Of a stretch of 64,000 nt of DNA, positions 1 to 11,901 are shown piece by piece. The notes under the pieces were generated by a model. The model saw only the letters and a program-made list of their open reading frames with translations, ran no database searches and was not told where the DNA came from. The position numbers were made by a program, and so were the translations under genes. Origin of the DNA: Iris pallida (taxonomy: Eukaryota > Streptophyta > Magnoliopsida > Asparagales > Iridaceae); the NCBI GenBank assembly GCA_029216955.1, contig JANAVB010002199.1, positions 18,653,053 through 18,717,052 of the forward strand. The letters are read 5' to 3'. Each line of letters begins with the position of its first letter. The stretch's first letter is position 1.

Positions 1-275
1 TCTGCACTCTGCATTTTAGATTTTGTTTTATCAAGAACTGATTATGCACAACCGTCATTATATTCACCAATGCTATAGATTCTGCACATGTATTTTCATT
101 TATTTGCATCTGATATATAACCTACCAAAATCTTTGTAGTAAAAAGCCATTATCCTCTTAAGAATACTAAATATAGGGGGAAAAAATTGAAGTTAACGTG
201 AAAAAAATTTCATGCTTCATTTCATCTATTTTTCAGGATAAATGATGTTTTCATCTTCTAAAACAACATTTTCAG

Positions 276-1411
276 GATATTGCAGCAAAGATAATGTCAT
301 TTTCGCAACAAGGACCAAGGGCTGTATGTATTCTCTCAGCAAATGGTGTTGTCTCAACGGTTACTCTCCGGCAGCCAGAAACTTCCGCGGGCACTGTTAC
401 ATATGAGGTGTGCACTGTGCAAAAGGTTTTTTTTCCATTGAAGTAGGCTGTTTTTATTCATCTTCAACCTTTTTTGTTTGTGTTACTTTATTTACATGTC
501 CAACATAAAATTATGATAATATCACTCTTTAATGCAATGCCTGTGGATGTACTTGAAGAATGCCAAACCTCAAATTGAATAAAATAAAAGGAATATTAAC
601 TTGTAACAGAGAAATTGGCATAGCTATTTGTTTATAATGCCAAGTATTTATACGGTAACATTAGGATACAAATGGCTACCAACCTAGGACCACTAGGTTT
701 ATGAAGTTTCCCGTGGCACGTCTCACATATGGCACCTGCGTGCTTTGCTTTGTCCAACGGGTACTGTTTATCTTCTATTCCAGCTACTAAAGAAAAATAT
801 AATCAACAAAAAGTGAAGCTAATTGGTCCGTCTAAAAGATATTGTAGTTTGGCAATTTTACTTAGTCTAACTGCAAGTAGGAGTATGAAATTGGAATGCT
901 GAACTTTTGCTTGGTTGGTCACTTCTGTATATTTCACTTCACTAAACGTGAAAGAGAGGTGAACTTGTAGCAATCCATCATATTCTGTAGTAGTATTATT
1001 CATGCAACTAAGAAAGCAACTCAACTTTTCCCAATTATTCAGTGATGTGACTCGAATTAGAAGCAGTGACATCTCATTAATTGCTTCTGATTAGGATGGC
1101 GATATCTTTTATCGTAGTGTCTGGGTTCTGTTTGCAAGTTGAAATGTTAATTGTTAAGAATAACATACTCACCTGTAAACTAGCTTTATGTGGATTTTCT
1201 GACTTGTAGGGTCGTTGGCAGATGTGATTGTTGATCATTAGTATTTTCTTGCACTGTCTTTGCCTAGAATATTTTGGATCACTTAACTACGTGAACTAGA
1301 CCTTGTCTAGCGATGAATTGTATTGGCGAATCTGTTTAGTCTTCATGATATAATTTGTTGATCTGTTATTACTTGTGTGTGGGTTTGTCGGGTTTTGGGT
1401 TGGGCAGTTTG

Positions 1412-1448
<37 letters not shown>

Positions 1449-4400
1449 CGCAGGCGCAAGCTAAGTTGACTATTATATACACCATTGGTGCATGACCTAG
1501 CAGCTTAGGCTTTTGACTCACAAGTTTGAAGGCCTTTTTTTGCATATAATTTGTACATGTATCTTAATGGTATCACTTCATATTTGACTAATGTCTTAAA
1601 ACCAAAAGGACACCCCAAGTCACCAATCATTTCGTATCAGTAATCTGTACTCTCTTATACTGCATTAGATTTTTGGATCACATACTTGCTTGGGAAGAAA
1701 AAGGGTTGAAGCAGTTGACTCCACAAAAATTGGGATACAGGTTTTTTTTTTTTTTTTTTCTCGTTGTTTGTGTACTTGCTTGGGATGCTTAATAGATTAG
1801 ATGATCATCATGGTAGTAAATTTTTTGAAGGTTAACACATTGTTGGAGCATTACCTAATACTAACTTAAGCTTTTCAGTAGAGGTAATTATCTGACTTTG
1901 TTTGGCTCAGCAGGATTCAACTTTCAAGAGGTCCTATGTCCGAATCTCATCATAAATAACCATTTGTTCCTAAACTTGGGGTCGTCAGGCGTTGCACATG
2001 ATTGTTGGGTGTTGGAATGGGGGTTAGGGTTAAGTTTGTTTGATATATATTGTTGATGCATTATTGGTTATGCATTATTGGACCATTACTTAATTAATAC
2101 CTTAAGCTTTTGAGTAGTTCTTATCTAAAATTTTTTTTTAGCAGCAGTTGGCTTCTAGAGTACTGAGATTCAAATCTCTTCATAAATATCCCCATTTATT
2201 CTGTCCTTCAACAAGCTGGAGGTCATGAATGTGTTAGACATGATTTTAGGGGTTGTGTGTTAAGTTGGTTTAATGTAAATTTATAGGCCTGACCTTCTAG
2301 CTCAGACATTTGGTCAACTTCCTCATCTAAAGTGATTCTTGTAATTTGTGTGAAATTTATGAATGTATAGTAAGGATGGGTTCAATTATTATACTTCATA
2401 AATGCCTTATAAATAAAAGATGCATATCAAATTTGGGATTGATCTTCGCATATGCATATAGTATATAGGGTCCCCACCCCCTCTTTTCTGCTTAAATTAT
2501 GGTGAATGAAGGACGTGCAGGTATAATTTGAGCTACTACAAGAAGTAAATTCATCCCCCGCCATAGAAAAGCAGTAGGTTTCAAGAGGATTGAGGTTCAG
2601 ATCTCATCATAAATATCCCCATTAATTCTATCCTTCAACATACTGGAGGTCTTGAATGTGTTGCACATGATTGTTAGGTGTTTGGGGGTTAAGTTGGTTA
2701 GTACAAATTTTTATGCATGACCTGGTAGCTCAGGCGCCTCCTCTCCCCAAACCCCCACCCCATCCCCCACCCTACCACACACACACACCCCACCACCAAC
2801 AACAACACACACACACACACACACACGGTCTCTCTTCTTCCTAGAACATGATCGATGAAGGACGTGCACGCAATAATACTTGCGACAACAACAATGCATT
2901 TATTCCAAAATAGAGGCTCACACAACTGGCTAGTGAGCAAAGAAAGATAATAGAGGCTCACACAACTCATGTAAGTCCACTTTTGCTAGTAGGAGATGAC
3001 ATGTTTCTATTTTTTCCTCCAGTTGGCGATGGGTGTGACGATTGCCCCTTTGTTTGGATAAGTGGGATCTATACTCTGTTTCGTGTGTTTGTGTGTGTGC
3101 GCGCGAGTATTCACCAGGAAGAAAAAGTAAAGTTGCTAGTATTTGCAAGTTCAAATTTTTGGAATGTACTGGATGTCCCCTTAACAATTATGTTGGTTGT
3201 GTTTCATGGAATATCATATTTGCTTGTTCGATGTGCGATGGCATCAATTGAATGTCTGAATGAGCTAAATGATTCTTCTGCAGACCTTCTTATTTAATTC
3301 ATCGTCTCGATAATTTTTGCCTTTACTTGAGCTGTCATGGACTAGCGCACAGCTTATATATTTGTTGGCTTTAACCAATTAGTTATTTAGTTCAAATTCC
3401 GCATCAGTCTTCTGTGGTTTTCAGGCATCAGATTCTGATTAAGAAGTGTTGCTTGTCCTTGTATATTACTTTTTTGTTTAGACTGTTTCATTACTTGTTA
3501 GGTGGAAACTTTGTGCTTTCTTATTCATATTCAGAATTGACATCATCCAACGTAGAACATTTCGGTCAGGTCAGTCTTTTTGAAATTTAGTTGGACCTTC
3601 TTGGCTAAAACTACCAAAGGAACAAAATCTTCTAAATTTACAAGAAGGCAAGGAAACCAAGGACTGAATTCAGAATATAGTGGAGAAAAAAGATGAACTA
3701 GTACCGAATAAACTGATAGTGAATGTCGTGCAGCTTGTGCTACAGAGAGAAAGTAGATGCTTTGATGTTTATTAAGTCGAGAAAATTGATGAAGTATATC
3801 ATGTCAATAATGAAGTGGTATACTGTATCACTTTCTACAGTTATATGGCTTAAAAGATCGGGCAGCTAAGAAATATATACAGCTCTTATATTGATTTTTT
3901 ACCTTGGCTTGTTGTGCAAACAAATGCGTAATAGCTGGGTTGATTCCACAGACTCGCCCTGCATGCACTTCTAATTGTTCCCTAAGAATTGGATAGTAAA
4001 GCCTGCATGTGATGCTGCATTCACTTCTCATGTATCCAGCTCTGACATTGAATCATTTCACGACTCTTGATTTTAAAAGTATCATGTCGGTAAGTTTACT
4101 TAGAAATTTACTATCCATTTCTTTGCATTCTGCATGTTTTCCTGATGGATAAATGCTTCTGTCAGTACTTTTGTGACCTTAGAGACCTCTGGAGTTGAGA
4201 GACAACCCATGCTCCTGAAGTCCTGATGGGGTTTCCTACCAAAAGTCAAGCGAGTCTTATTAGCAGAAATTTTATATTGTTGGAGCATTGTAATTGAATG
4301 AATCATGTTATTAGTCTGGTCACACCTGCTAACATAAATTCTATAGCATAAAGTTTATGCTAAAACTTGAGAGGATATCATGCCAACCCTAACCATGAGT

Positions 4401-5158
4401 ATATGAAATAGAAAGAACTTCAGTAATACTCTCATATCTTTTTGTTGCTGGCTGTCTTTCAAGCTGAAGAATGTCTGATGGCTTTGTTGGTGGAATCCTG
4501 CAGGGTCGCTTTGAAATATTGTGCTTGTCTGGTTCATACTTCTTGACAGATGATGGTGGTTCCCTTGGCCGAAGTGGAGGCCTGAGTATCTCCCTCTCTA
4601 GTCCTGATGGGAGGGTAGTTGGTGGTGGCGTTGGTGGACAGCTTGTAGCTGCAAGCACTGTCCAGGTAAACATTTGGGATGCAGTGACCGATACAATATA
4701 AAACATCTTTATTATATTACATTGGATAATAGTTGCTCTAGTAATTTCTATAAAATTTTGAGCCTGCGTCAATCTGATTGTTATGTATTGCTAATTAATT
4801 TGATGATTCTATTTAAGGCAGCAATAAGTAGATTGACATTAGTGCTTACCTTTTCGTGTAGTATTTCCATTTTCAAGTACCTGGCTAGCTATCGTGGAAT
4901 TCATAGATTATGGAACATAACTTACACTACTTGCAGATAATTGTTGGAAGTTTCATCTATGGTGGGTCGAAGGGCAAGAATACCAAAGAATCGAGCGTTG
5001 GTTCCGAGCACCAGACAGGTGACAGACAGATGATAACGCCATGTAGTACACTGCCCGGCCGGGGTCACACAGATTCACCAGTGACAGGTGGATGGCCTGG
5101 TCTCAGGGAAATAGTTCTTCAGAGTCCCCACTTGAATATTGACTTGATGCATGGTTAG
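276..5158 (+). CDS. AHL: AHL-type AT-hook nuclear-localized protein, C-terminal three exons (partial)
   Basis: Three exons read through with consensus splice sites: 276-407 (44 codons), 4504-4665 (54 codons) and 4937-5158 (73 codons plus TAG). All junctions are phase 0 (AG before 276, 4504 and 4937; GT after 407 and 4665). The product carries most of a PPC/DUF296 domain: the first exon has a KIMSFSQQGPRAVCILSANG core, the second starts GRFEILCLSGSYFL and contains the Gly-rich SPDGRVVGGGVGGQL stretch, and the third starts IIVGSFIYGG. In this family the PPC domain trimerises and the N-terminal AT-hook binds AT-rich DNA in the nucleus. The AT-hook exon(s) lie left of the window. The exon 3 tail is polar and poorly conserved, as is usual. 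The 4.1-kb intron 408-4503 is repeat-filled. The gene faces the GPX gene tail to tail. Family assignment is strong; the subfamily is not resolved. Confidence 0.9.
1414..1448. repeat. Poly-G tract of 35 bases in AHL intron
   Basis: An unbroken run of G lies inside the 4.1-kb intron, preceded by GGTTTTGGGTTGGGC. Its exact length is uncertain in any assembly, because such runs are prone to sequencing error. Confidence 0.9.
1450..2740. repeat. Cluster of degenerate ~150-200-bp direct repeats in AHL intron
   Basis: At least four diverged copies share the words 'TCATAAATATCCCC', 'CTGGAGGTC.TGAATGTGTT', 'GTTAAGTTGGTT' and 'TGCATGACCT..TAGCTCAGGC'. The clearest are about 2160-2330 and 2580-2740; weaker copies lie around 1450-1560, 1890-2060 and 2040-2130. 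No coding potential is visible. They look like remnants of one dispersed repeat; the class is unknown. Confidence 0.55.
2761..2826. repeat. (CA)n-rich microsatellite
   Basis: Two CA/AC tracts are separated by CCACCACCAACAACAAC, within the AHL intron directly after one of the degenerate intron repeats. Confidence 0.85.
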
Positions 5159-5885
5159 GTTATGCTTAAAATACTACAGATTGAAGTTATGTATATTGTA
5201 ATTTAGAATGGAAGGGTGCCTGTGTGCTAGGAAAACATAATTAGGGATTATGTATGTCAACCTCATATTTGTACTAACAGTCTTGCAAACAGACCAATTT
5301 ATGCAGTCACTGACATTTGTTAGATTGCTTCAGTAGTAATTATTAATCAGATTGATTTGATCATCTGCTTGTCACGTGCCAAGCCCGCAATTGACCAGAA
5401 GACTGGCCACTTTTGTGACTTCCAACTAATCAACAAATATGTGGTAGGCTGTATTAATCAGATTGTGCTCGTGAAGCTGCTGGCTATGATCTGGAATAAC
5501 TCACAGGTGGCCTGCATCTGACTGATTGTAACCCATTTTGTGCATTCAAATCTCATATTGGTTTCACTTCATTATAAAGTTCATTCTAAAGATCTTACTA
5601 TTTGCAACATTATATGCAGAAGCAAGCAACGCATGCATCTCACTCAGAAGTACTGGATTAAAAAGCAAACAAATTGGTTCCAACCAGAACTTTACCAGAA
5701 CAGCGAAGATTTTGATAGAACATATAATATTTATCTGCTCAAAAGTTTCATATCCAAGACCAAATGCCTATACAAGAACTAAACAGGAGAACATAAGTTA
5801 ACTAGCTTCAGCGTCTCTAACACCACCGACTGGTTCTATAATTTTTATTTATTGTTGATGGCTCTAGCTTTCAAGCAAGAAGTCC
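5159..5885. other. Intergenic space between convergent AHL and GPX genes
   Basis: This holds the 3' flanks of both genes. I see no conserved coding sequence. A G-box word (CACGTG, about 5373) is present but lies between two 3' ends, so a promoter role is unlikely. Confidence 0.5.
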
Positions 5886-8800
5886 TCACGCAAGCAGCTT
5901 CTTGATATCTTTCTGCAAAAAGGAGGAGACACATATCAGACAAGTCCTCCAGGGACGTCGCCAAATCATTTCACTGTACTGTAAAAGAACTTAAAACTAA
6001 GAGGCTTAAGGCTCACGTACCTCGATACTGAGAGGCGAGGTGGTTGGTGCATAGCGATCCACAACACGCCCTTCCTTGTCGACCAAGAACTTTGTGAAGT
6101 TCCACTTGATGCCATCACCGAAAAGGCCACCTTTGCTGGACTTCAAGAACTTGTAAAGTGGTGAAGCCTTATCCCCATTAACATCAACCTAAATGACATC
6201 CATAAAAATTAAATTAAGGATATGCACACGGCAGGGCCGGCCCTGAGCTGATGGGGGCCCGAGGCGAAAGTTCCAAAATGGGCCCCCATACATAATATAA
6301 AAAAAAAGTATAAAAAGAAAAAAAAATTGTTGTAGCCAAGATTTGAACCAAGGACCTCTTAAATATAAGTCTAGCATTATAACCAATACACCACAATGCT
6401 TATTTGTTAAAAAAAAAAAAACACATGATACATATTAGTTCTATTTGTAGATAGTTCCATGTTGATGTCCCCTTTCGTCAGGGGACCCTGGGCCGTCGCC
6501 CGGCCTGCCCTGGGCCCGGGCCGCCCCTGGCACACGGTCACCATCTGCAACTTTTCTAGTTTGAGGAGTCCAAATTTGTTCAGGCAACTTAATTTTATCT
6601 GATTAAAACTCAAATTGATCAATGCCCATAAAAACATAGAGAAATATACTCGGGAACTATGTTTTTTCAAGTGGGTACAGTTTGTAAACCAATAATACCA
6701 CATCATATGCAAAAATGAATCTAGCTAGTAAAAAAACTCCATGGGAGTCGATTTCATAACTTATGGAACACATCCTTCTGCCAGTGAACCTTGTTGATGA
6801 ATATATCATTTGAATGTTCACAGTTCATAATAATTCAGTTGATGTTTGGTAAAAATTACCTTGTCAAAGATGGGATACTCAGCCTTGAAGCGTGTGCAAG
6901 CGAATTCTACTATCTCCTCATTAGTTCCTGGTTCTTGTGATCCAAACTGGTTGCACGGGAAAGCCAAAATCTCCAGACCTATATTGACCAAGACATTTAC
7001 ATAGAAACAAGAGAAATAAATTAACTTAAGAGACTGGCTATGAGAAGTCAGTATATGAAACTTAAATTTAGTCAGCACTATATCACGCACCATACCAATT
7101 AATATTACCATTATTGTCTAAAATGATTTGGTGTCTACAACAGTAACTAGGAAGGAAATGACACAAGAAAATTCGACTCTCACATCCTTTTGTTATGTTA
7201 CTGTGTATTAGCACTCAATATTCATCTATATTGTGGTTGTAAAAATCTTTTCAGATGTGGTACAGAGCACCACTCAAACCCGAGAAAGTTCTATGAAAGG
7301 ATATCCCCTTAATTTTCTCTATGAGATGGTCCAGATTCAGCCAGCAAAGAAAAAGCTTGCATCTGCTCCCCCTAAACTAGAACCAGTCCCATCTCTCTCC
7401 AAACCTAACGTGGTAGTTTGCCATCATAAGGCTTTCTATCTACAGATGAAAGACGGCTTCCCTATGCTATGAGCTATGGTTCATGTAGCTAAACTATACA
7501 AACCTGGTGGACTAAGGATCAATTCAATCAAACATATATGGAGGCGGCAAAATTAGAAATGGTAATTGCTGATGAAGTATAGAGGATAGAGGAGATGGCA
7601 CCTAATAGAGTCGAGTCAAACATAAGGACTTGTAGCTAACCCTGAGTGATTGTGGGGAACACTTTATTGTTGTGGTTGTATATCTTGTTAATTCAGTAGA
7701 AGGACGATGCATTTGCATCTTTCCCCCCTGTATTGCGGTAGAATCGATTTCTTCAAATGGATCACTCTATTTCTCCAATTATAACAATAAAGTGGTTTTT
7801 ACAAGCAATATTCCAATGCCTTCGCCTTCCAAGCTACATGCAGAGAATATTATAAGCCTAAGCAAATAAAATAGAGACCGTAACATTTAAACAAGAAAAT
7901 TAAACTGAGAAAATCTAGGAGTCCCGTAAGAACTATGCTATAGGGGTATGCATACTACACAATATGAACGCCAACAAAATGGAACGTGCCTATTTCGGTA
8001 TGCAATAGTATATTTTGGGGGCGTTCATGTCGTCTATGGCAAGTGTGTCAGGCACATAACACATATTTTGCGAGTGGCCTTTCTTTCAAGCATAAACAGC
8101 TCCCAAGACCTCTTATGCTGTTGTACTCAACCCAGCTCTGGCTACATCCTCTAGTTCCATGCAACCTCCTCTCATGAAGGAAATTACTCTCAATCCGAAG
8201 AAAACTGGAAGACATGAAGGTTGCCCAGCTCCGTCTTTCACATCCTTGGAAGTTCAAAAAGCTGCTAATCTCTTCAACCCCACTCTAAAGATGAGTTCTC
8301 CTCAAGGGGTTCTAACTAAAGCACCATGAGACATCGGAACCACACAAATAACAGAGAAAAGAACTGTAAAAAAAAATATAACTATTATAACACCTGCATG
8401 AAGAACATCACAATACCTTGATCCTTGTATTTCTCATACAATTTGCTCAGCTCCGTGTAATTCGAGTTAGTCAGACCACTGCAAGGAATAACAAAGAAAA
8501 CTAAGAAAAATAGGTATCGCAATGCGAAACCTCGGAATTTGCCATGCTTAATTCATCATTCAACAGGACGTGAAGGCATAATATGATGAACAAAAATAAA
8601 TTAGTGGGTCTCGCTAGAACTAGTTCATATTTTTCGATTATAGCATCTAGATGATCAATTAATTAGAAGATAAATAAGGTCATGAAGCATGGCATTACCA
8701 CTGGGATGCAACATTCACGATCAGCAGCACCTTCCCCTTGTAAATGCTGAGATCCACATCCTTTCCCATGGCATCCTGCAACAACAAAGTTACAATTATG

Positions 8801-9959
8801 ATTCTTTTTTTTTAAAGATAAGAACTTCCATTATTTGATTTTATCTACAAATCATAACAATGATAGTTATTTGGTATATTAACATAACGGAATATTTGAT
8901 TAAAGAGAGAAAGATTACACCGAAATAGATGGCAAGCGGGCAATAAGCTGCGCTGCCAGTCATTTTTGGATGGCAAAACCAATCCTTTTATGATTCTTAT
9001 TTTTATTTTGCAAATACTGAAAATTTTAGAGGCCATACTGCAAAAGAACCCAAAATTTACTCTTCAATTCCGCATCGAACAAGGGAAAAAAAAATTCCAA
9101 TCAATTCAAAAGGAGAACTTATAGCTCAATAGAGAGCCTACTGATCAAATCGACATTTTTCCCTATGGGTGCATTTGATTGCAAGGTGGAAAATATGTGA
9201 AAAATAAATTAATTGCACAGAATTATTTTACTAGGAAAAAAATTCCATGGAATTTTGGAATTTTTTTATGGAGAACTTCAATTTGGGCGTTTGATTGTCA
9301 TTATTTCCACGAAAAATAGTTATTTTCCATGGAAAATAATATTTTCCTTATGGGTTGGACTAGTTTTATTTTCCACCATTTTAAAAAAATATGAAAAATG
9401 ATAGTTTTTGGAAAATAATTCTACGGAAAATATAAGCAAACACTACAATTGGTGGAAAATTTTTATGAAAATATTTTCTATGGAAAAAAAAAAGCCCAAT
9501 CAAACACAACCTCTCTTCTTTGAAGAGAATATAGAACCAATTCCATAATAAAAAAAAAGGAAGAATAAGAAGATTGCTTCACAAACCCTAATCCAAAAAC
9601 CAATAAATCCATACTAGAACCAACACTAATCAACAAAAAGTGAAAAGCAATCTCAAAAATCACAATTTCAAACCCAATACAACTGAGAAACCCAAACTTT
9701 CGTTGATCCCCCTAAAAGATTGCAACTTTTGTTGAGGAGGAGATTGAAATGCACCAAATCCAAACTGAAAGCAAGATTCTTGTAACCTAATCCAAAACCA
9801 TACTAAAAGTAATCAACTCAAACTCAGAAAGCCCCGAATTTTTTCCAAAAGAAACCCTAAAGATTTTAGCTTTTCAACAAAAAAAAGGACGAGATTGAAG
9901 GAGCGGCTGACCTTGACGGTGAAATCATGGACGGAAGTGGCGGCGTTGGAGCTTGCCAT
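5886..9959 (-). CDS. GPX: Glutathione peroxidase (plant Cys type, thioredoxin-dependent), complete, six exons
   Basis: Coding exons on the minus strand are 9959-9912, 8775-8699, 8478-8417, 6978-6860, 6188-6021 and 5912-5886. All have GT-AG borders, and they join to 166 codons plus TGA, the usual length of a cytosolic plant GPX. The protein starts [13 protein letters not shown], the first ATG in the transcript region. The catalytic tetrad is complete: Cys42 (its codon split by intron 2, replacing the animal selenocysteine), Gln77, Trp131 and Asn132. Cys71 lies in FPCNQF, and Cys90 in FACTRF is the expected resolving Cys that pairs with Cys42. Plant members reduce peroxides and lipid hydroperoxides using thioredoxin and also act as redox sensors. 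No transit or signal peptide is seen, so cytosolic location is inferred. The C-terminal exon encodes only KDIKKLLA. Introns 1 and 4 hold MITEs, and a hypothetical 79-codon ORF in intron 3 is not supported. Confidence 0.95.
6232..6529. mobile_element. Nonautonomous hAT MITE, intact, in GPX intron 4
   Basis: The 298-bp element starts CAGGGCCGGCCC and ends with the inverted partner of CAGGGGCGGCCC (11 of 12 match). It is flanked by a perfect 8-bp duplication GCACACGG at 6224-6231 and 6530-6537. An 8-bp target duplication and CAGGG termini are hallmarks of hAT elements. It has no transposase. It lies between exons 4 and 5 of the GPX gene and carries GC-rich ends around an AT-rich centre. Confidence 0.92.
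9167..9511. mobile_element. MITE-like element in GPX intron 1
   Basis: The left end GGGTGCATTTGATTG and the right end (reverse complement GGTTGTGTTTGATTG) form imperfect terminal inverted repeats around an AT-rich body with internal TTCCATGGAA and GGAAAAT palindromic words. The ends resemble the GGGTGTGTTTGG-type ends of many plant MITEs. I found no clean target duplication, so the superfamily is open. Confidence 0.6.
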
Positions 9960-10043
9960 TCCTGACGAGAATCGAGCGAGATTTTGGAAAGGGAACACTG
10001 GTACGAAAATTTCGTGGACTGACGGGAAATACTTCCCTACTCC

Positions 10044-10052
10044 CTATATAGA
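10044..10052 (-). promoter_or_regulatory. TATA box of GPX
   Basis: TCTATATAG on the minus strand lies about 85 bp upstream of the GPX ATG. This would place transcription start near 10015 and give a 5' UTR of roughly 55 nt. Confidence 0.7.
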
Positions 10053-10126
10053 TATTCCGTTGGCCGTTTGATGAAACGGCGAGCGGTGGGGGTGGGGCCC
10101 ACCTGTGCGGTTTTGGGTCATCTTGA

Positions 10127-10143
10127 TGACGTGTACGATGACG
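10127..10143. promoter_or_regulatory. as-1-like tandem TGACG element upstream of GPX
   Basis: Two TGACG words at 10127-10131 and 10139-10143 have starts 12 bp apart, exactly the spacing of the classic as-1 element bound by TGA bZIP factors. They lie 75-90 bp upstream of the TATA box. as-1 elements drive salicylate and oxidative-stress responses, which fits a peroxidase gene. Function here is inferred from sequence only. Confidence 0.55.
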
Positions 10144-10214
10144 ATGAGCTGAAGATATTTACGTTGACCAGAGGGCGTTCATCCACACACGACTTTGGTT
10201 CATTTCGATTTCAG

Positions 10215-10945
10215 AAATTTTCATATACGATGAAAAAGTTTATCTAATTTTTACATAATAGAATAATTTTAGAATAATTATAACAAACAGGTTTTTGCAT
10301 CAATAAAAAAAAACTAGGCACCAGTGCAACTGGCATCAATAAAAAAAAACATTATACGTCAGTGCCACAGGCGTCAGAGAAAAAATAATTAAAAAATATA
10401 TATTTCCAATCCTGGCGACAGGGCAATCGACAGCAAATTTATCTTTTTTGGTTTTTTTTTGTTCGATTTTCTTAGTTTTGTTTGTTTTAATTGATTTTAT
10501 ATCCTTTAGTTTGATTTATTTAATCTTTTACTTTAGTTTAATCTATTGGTTACTTTCTTATTATCTATACTATAGATAATAACAAAATATATATATGTTA
10601 ATATTTATATATAATAATTTTATATTAACTAATAAATTTTGTTATTATCGTTAATATAAAAATTAATATATAAAAATAAATCAAACTAAAAGATAAATCA
10701 AACCAATCTAAAACAATCAAAACTAAGAAAAAAAAAACGAAAAAAGGGTTTGGCGCCAGTTGCATTGGCGCCAGGATTGCGGAATATTTTTTTTAATTGT
10801 TTTTCTCTGACGCCAGTGTCACTGGCGCACGGTTTTATTTTTTAAAATTTATTTTGACTGGCGCCAGATCCCGTTTATTGTAAATATCCTAAAATTGTCT
10901 TGTTCTGTACAAATTAGATAAACACTTCACCCTATATGAAATTTT
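10215..10945. mobile_element. Foldback (long inverted-repeat) element upstream of GPX
   Basis: The left arm, from about 10215 (AAATTTTCATATACGATG), matches the inverted right arm ending near 10945, through TTTATCTAATTT, AATTTTAG, GTCAGAGAAAAA, CCAATCCTGGCG, TTCTTAGTTTTG and ATAATAACAAAAT words. The two arms together cover nearly the whole ~730 bp, with a small loop near 10570-10650. GGCGCCAGT-type palindromes are scattered in both arms. No coding capacity is visible. The target duplication was not resolved, so the superfamily is unknown. A transcript would form a long imperfect hairpin. Confidence 0.75.
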
Positions 10946-11010
10946 ATGTTTTTATTTTCTTTCCGGGTAGATTAGCTAGAATGACAGTCTTGTAATTTAC
11001 CCTTAAATAT

Positions 11011-11824
11011 TGTAGCTCCCCTTCCCAAAATTCTTAAAATATTTTATTATTATTTATTTCATTTAAATGGTGATTTTTAGAATTTTAGAAATGATTATTT
11101 AGTTAATATTTACGGTAGGTGATTTTAGCCATGATTGAGTTTTTGGAGTGCAAGGCGGTTAGGAATCATGGCACGGATAGCATGGTCGTGTGCCTTGGCT
11201 AGTGTATTAGCCCTGGTAGGGAAGGCCGAGCCATAGTGATGTCCTAACTAGGAAAACCAGGCCAAGTTGCGACTTAACCCTTACCGAAGGTTTATTTATA
11301 TATTATTTATATTATTGTGCTTTAGAAAATCGGTTACACCATTTTAGCCCGGACTGGACCCGAACTGAGACAAGCCCATGTAGGTCATGTGGCACGTCCA
11401 ATGACAATTGTGTCAATGGAATTTAGTATGAGGGTGTTGTTTTCCGTTTTAATGACTTAATAAATATTTTTAGTATTCGTTGATTAGATATTATAAACAC
11501 TATTATTAATTGATATACGATGATAATGGTATAAATAGGTCCTTATACGTTGGGAATTATTAGACCGTACAACTGGTATGTACGCCATTATGGAGTTATT
11601 GAAGTTTATTATTATTATTATTGAGGTTTTATTATATAATATTATTATCATTATTGGTGATATTATATTTATCAAATAAACGTTATATGTATATATTCAT
11701 ATTTATAGGAATATGCCTCACTTCAGGAATATATAATATTGGGTTTTTTTAGATTTTAGGAATATTATTACACTAGTATCCATATGAGTATATATATTTA
11801 TATATAGAGAGATATATATGTTTA

Positions 11825-11901
<77 letters not shown>

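Noticed and set aside
5370..5380. G-box CACGTG as a promoter element
   Set aside because: It sits between the 3' ends of two convergent genes.
7233..7472. 79-codon ORF in GPX intron 3
   Set aside because: No recognisable domain, and it lies opposite in strand to the gene within a large intron.
8048..8257. 69-codon minus-strand ORF in GPX intron 3
   Set aside because: No splice support, and it would insert an unrelated segment between two perfectly joined GPX exons.
9912..9998. N-terminal extension of GPX starting 13 codons upstream
   Set aside because: The upstream codon is GTG, not ATG; the ATG at 9959 is the first and gives the usual cytosolic start.
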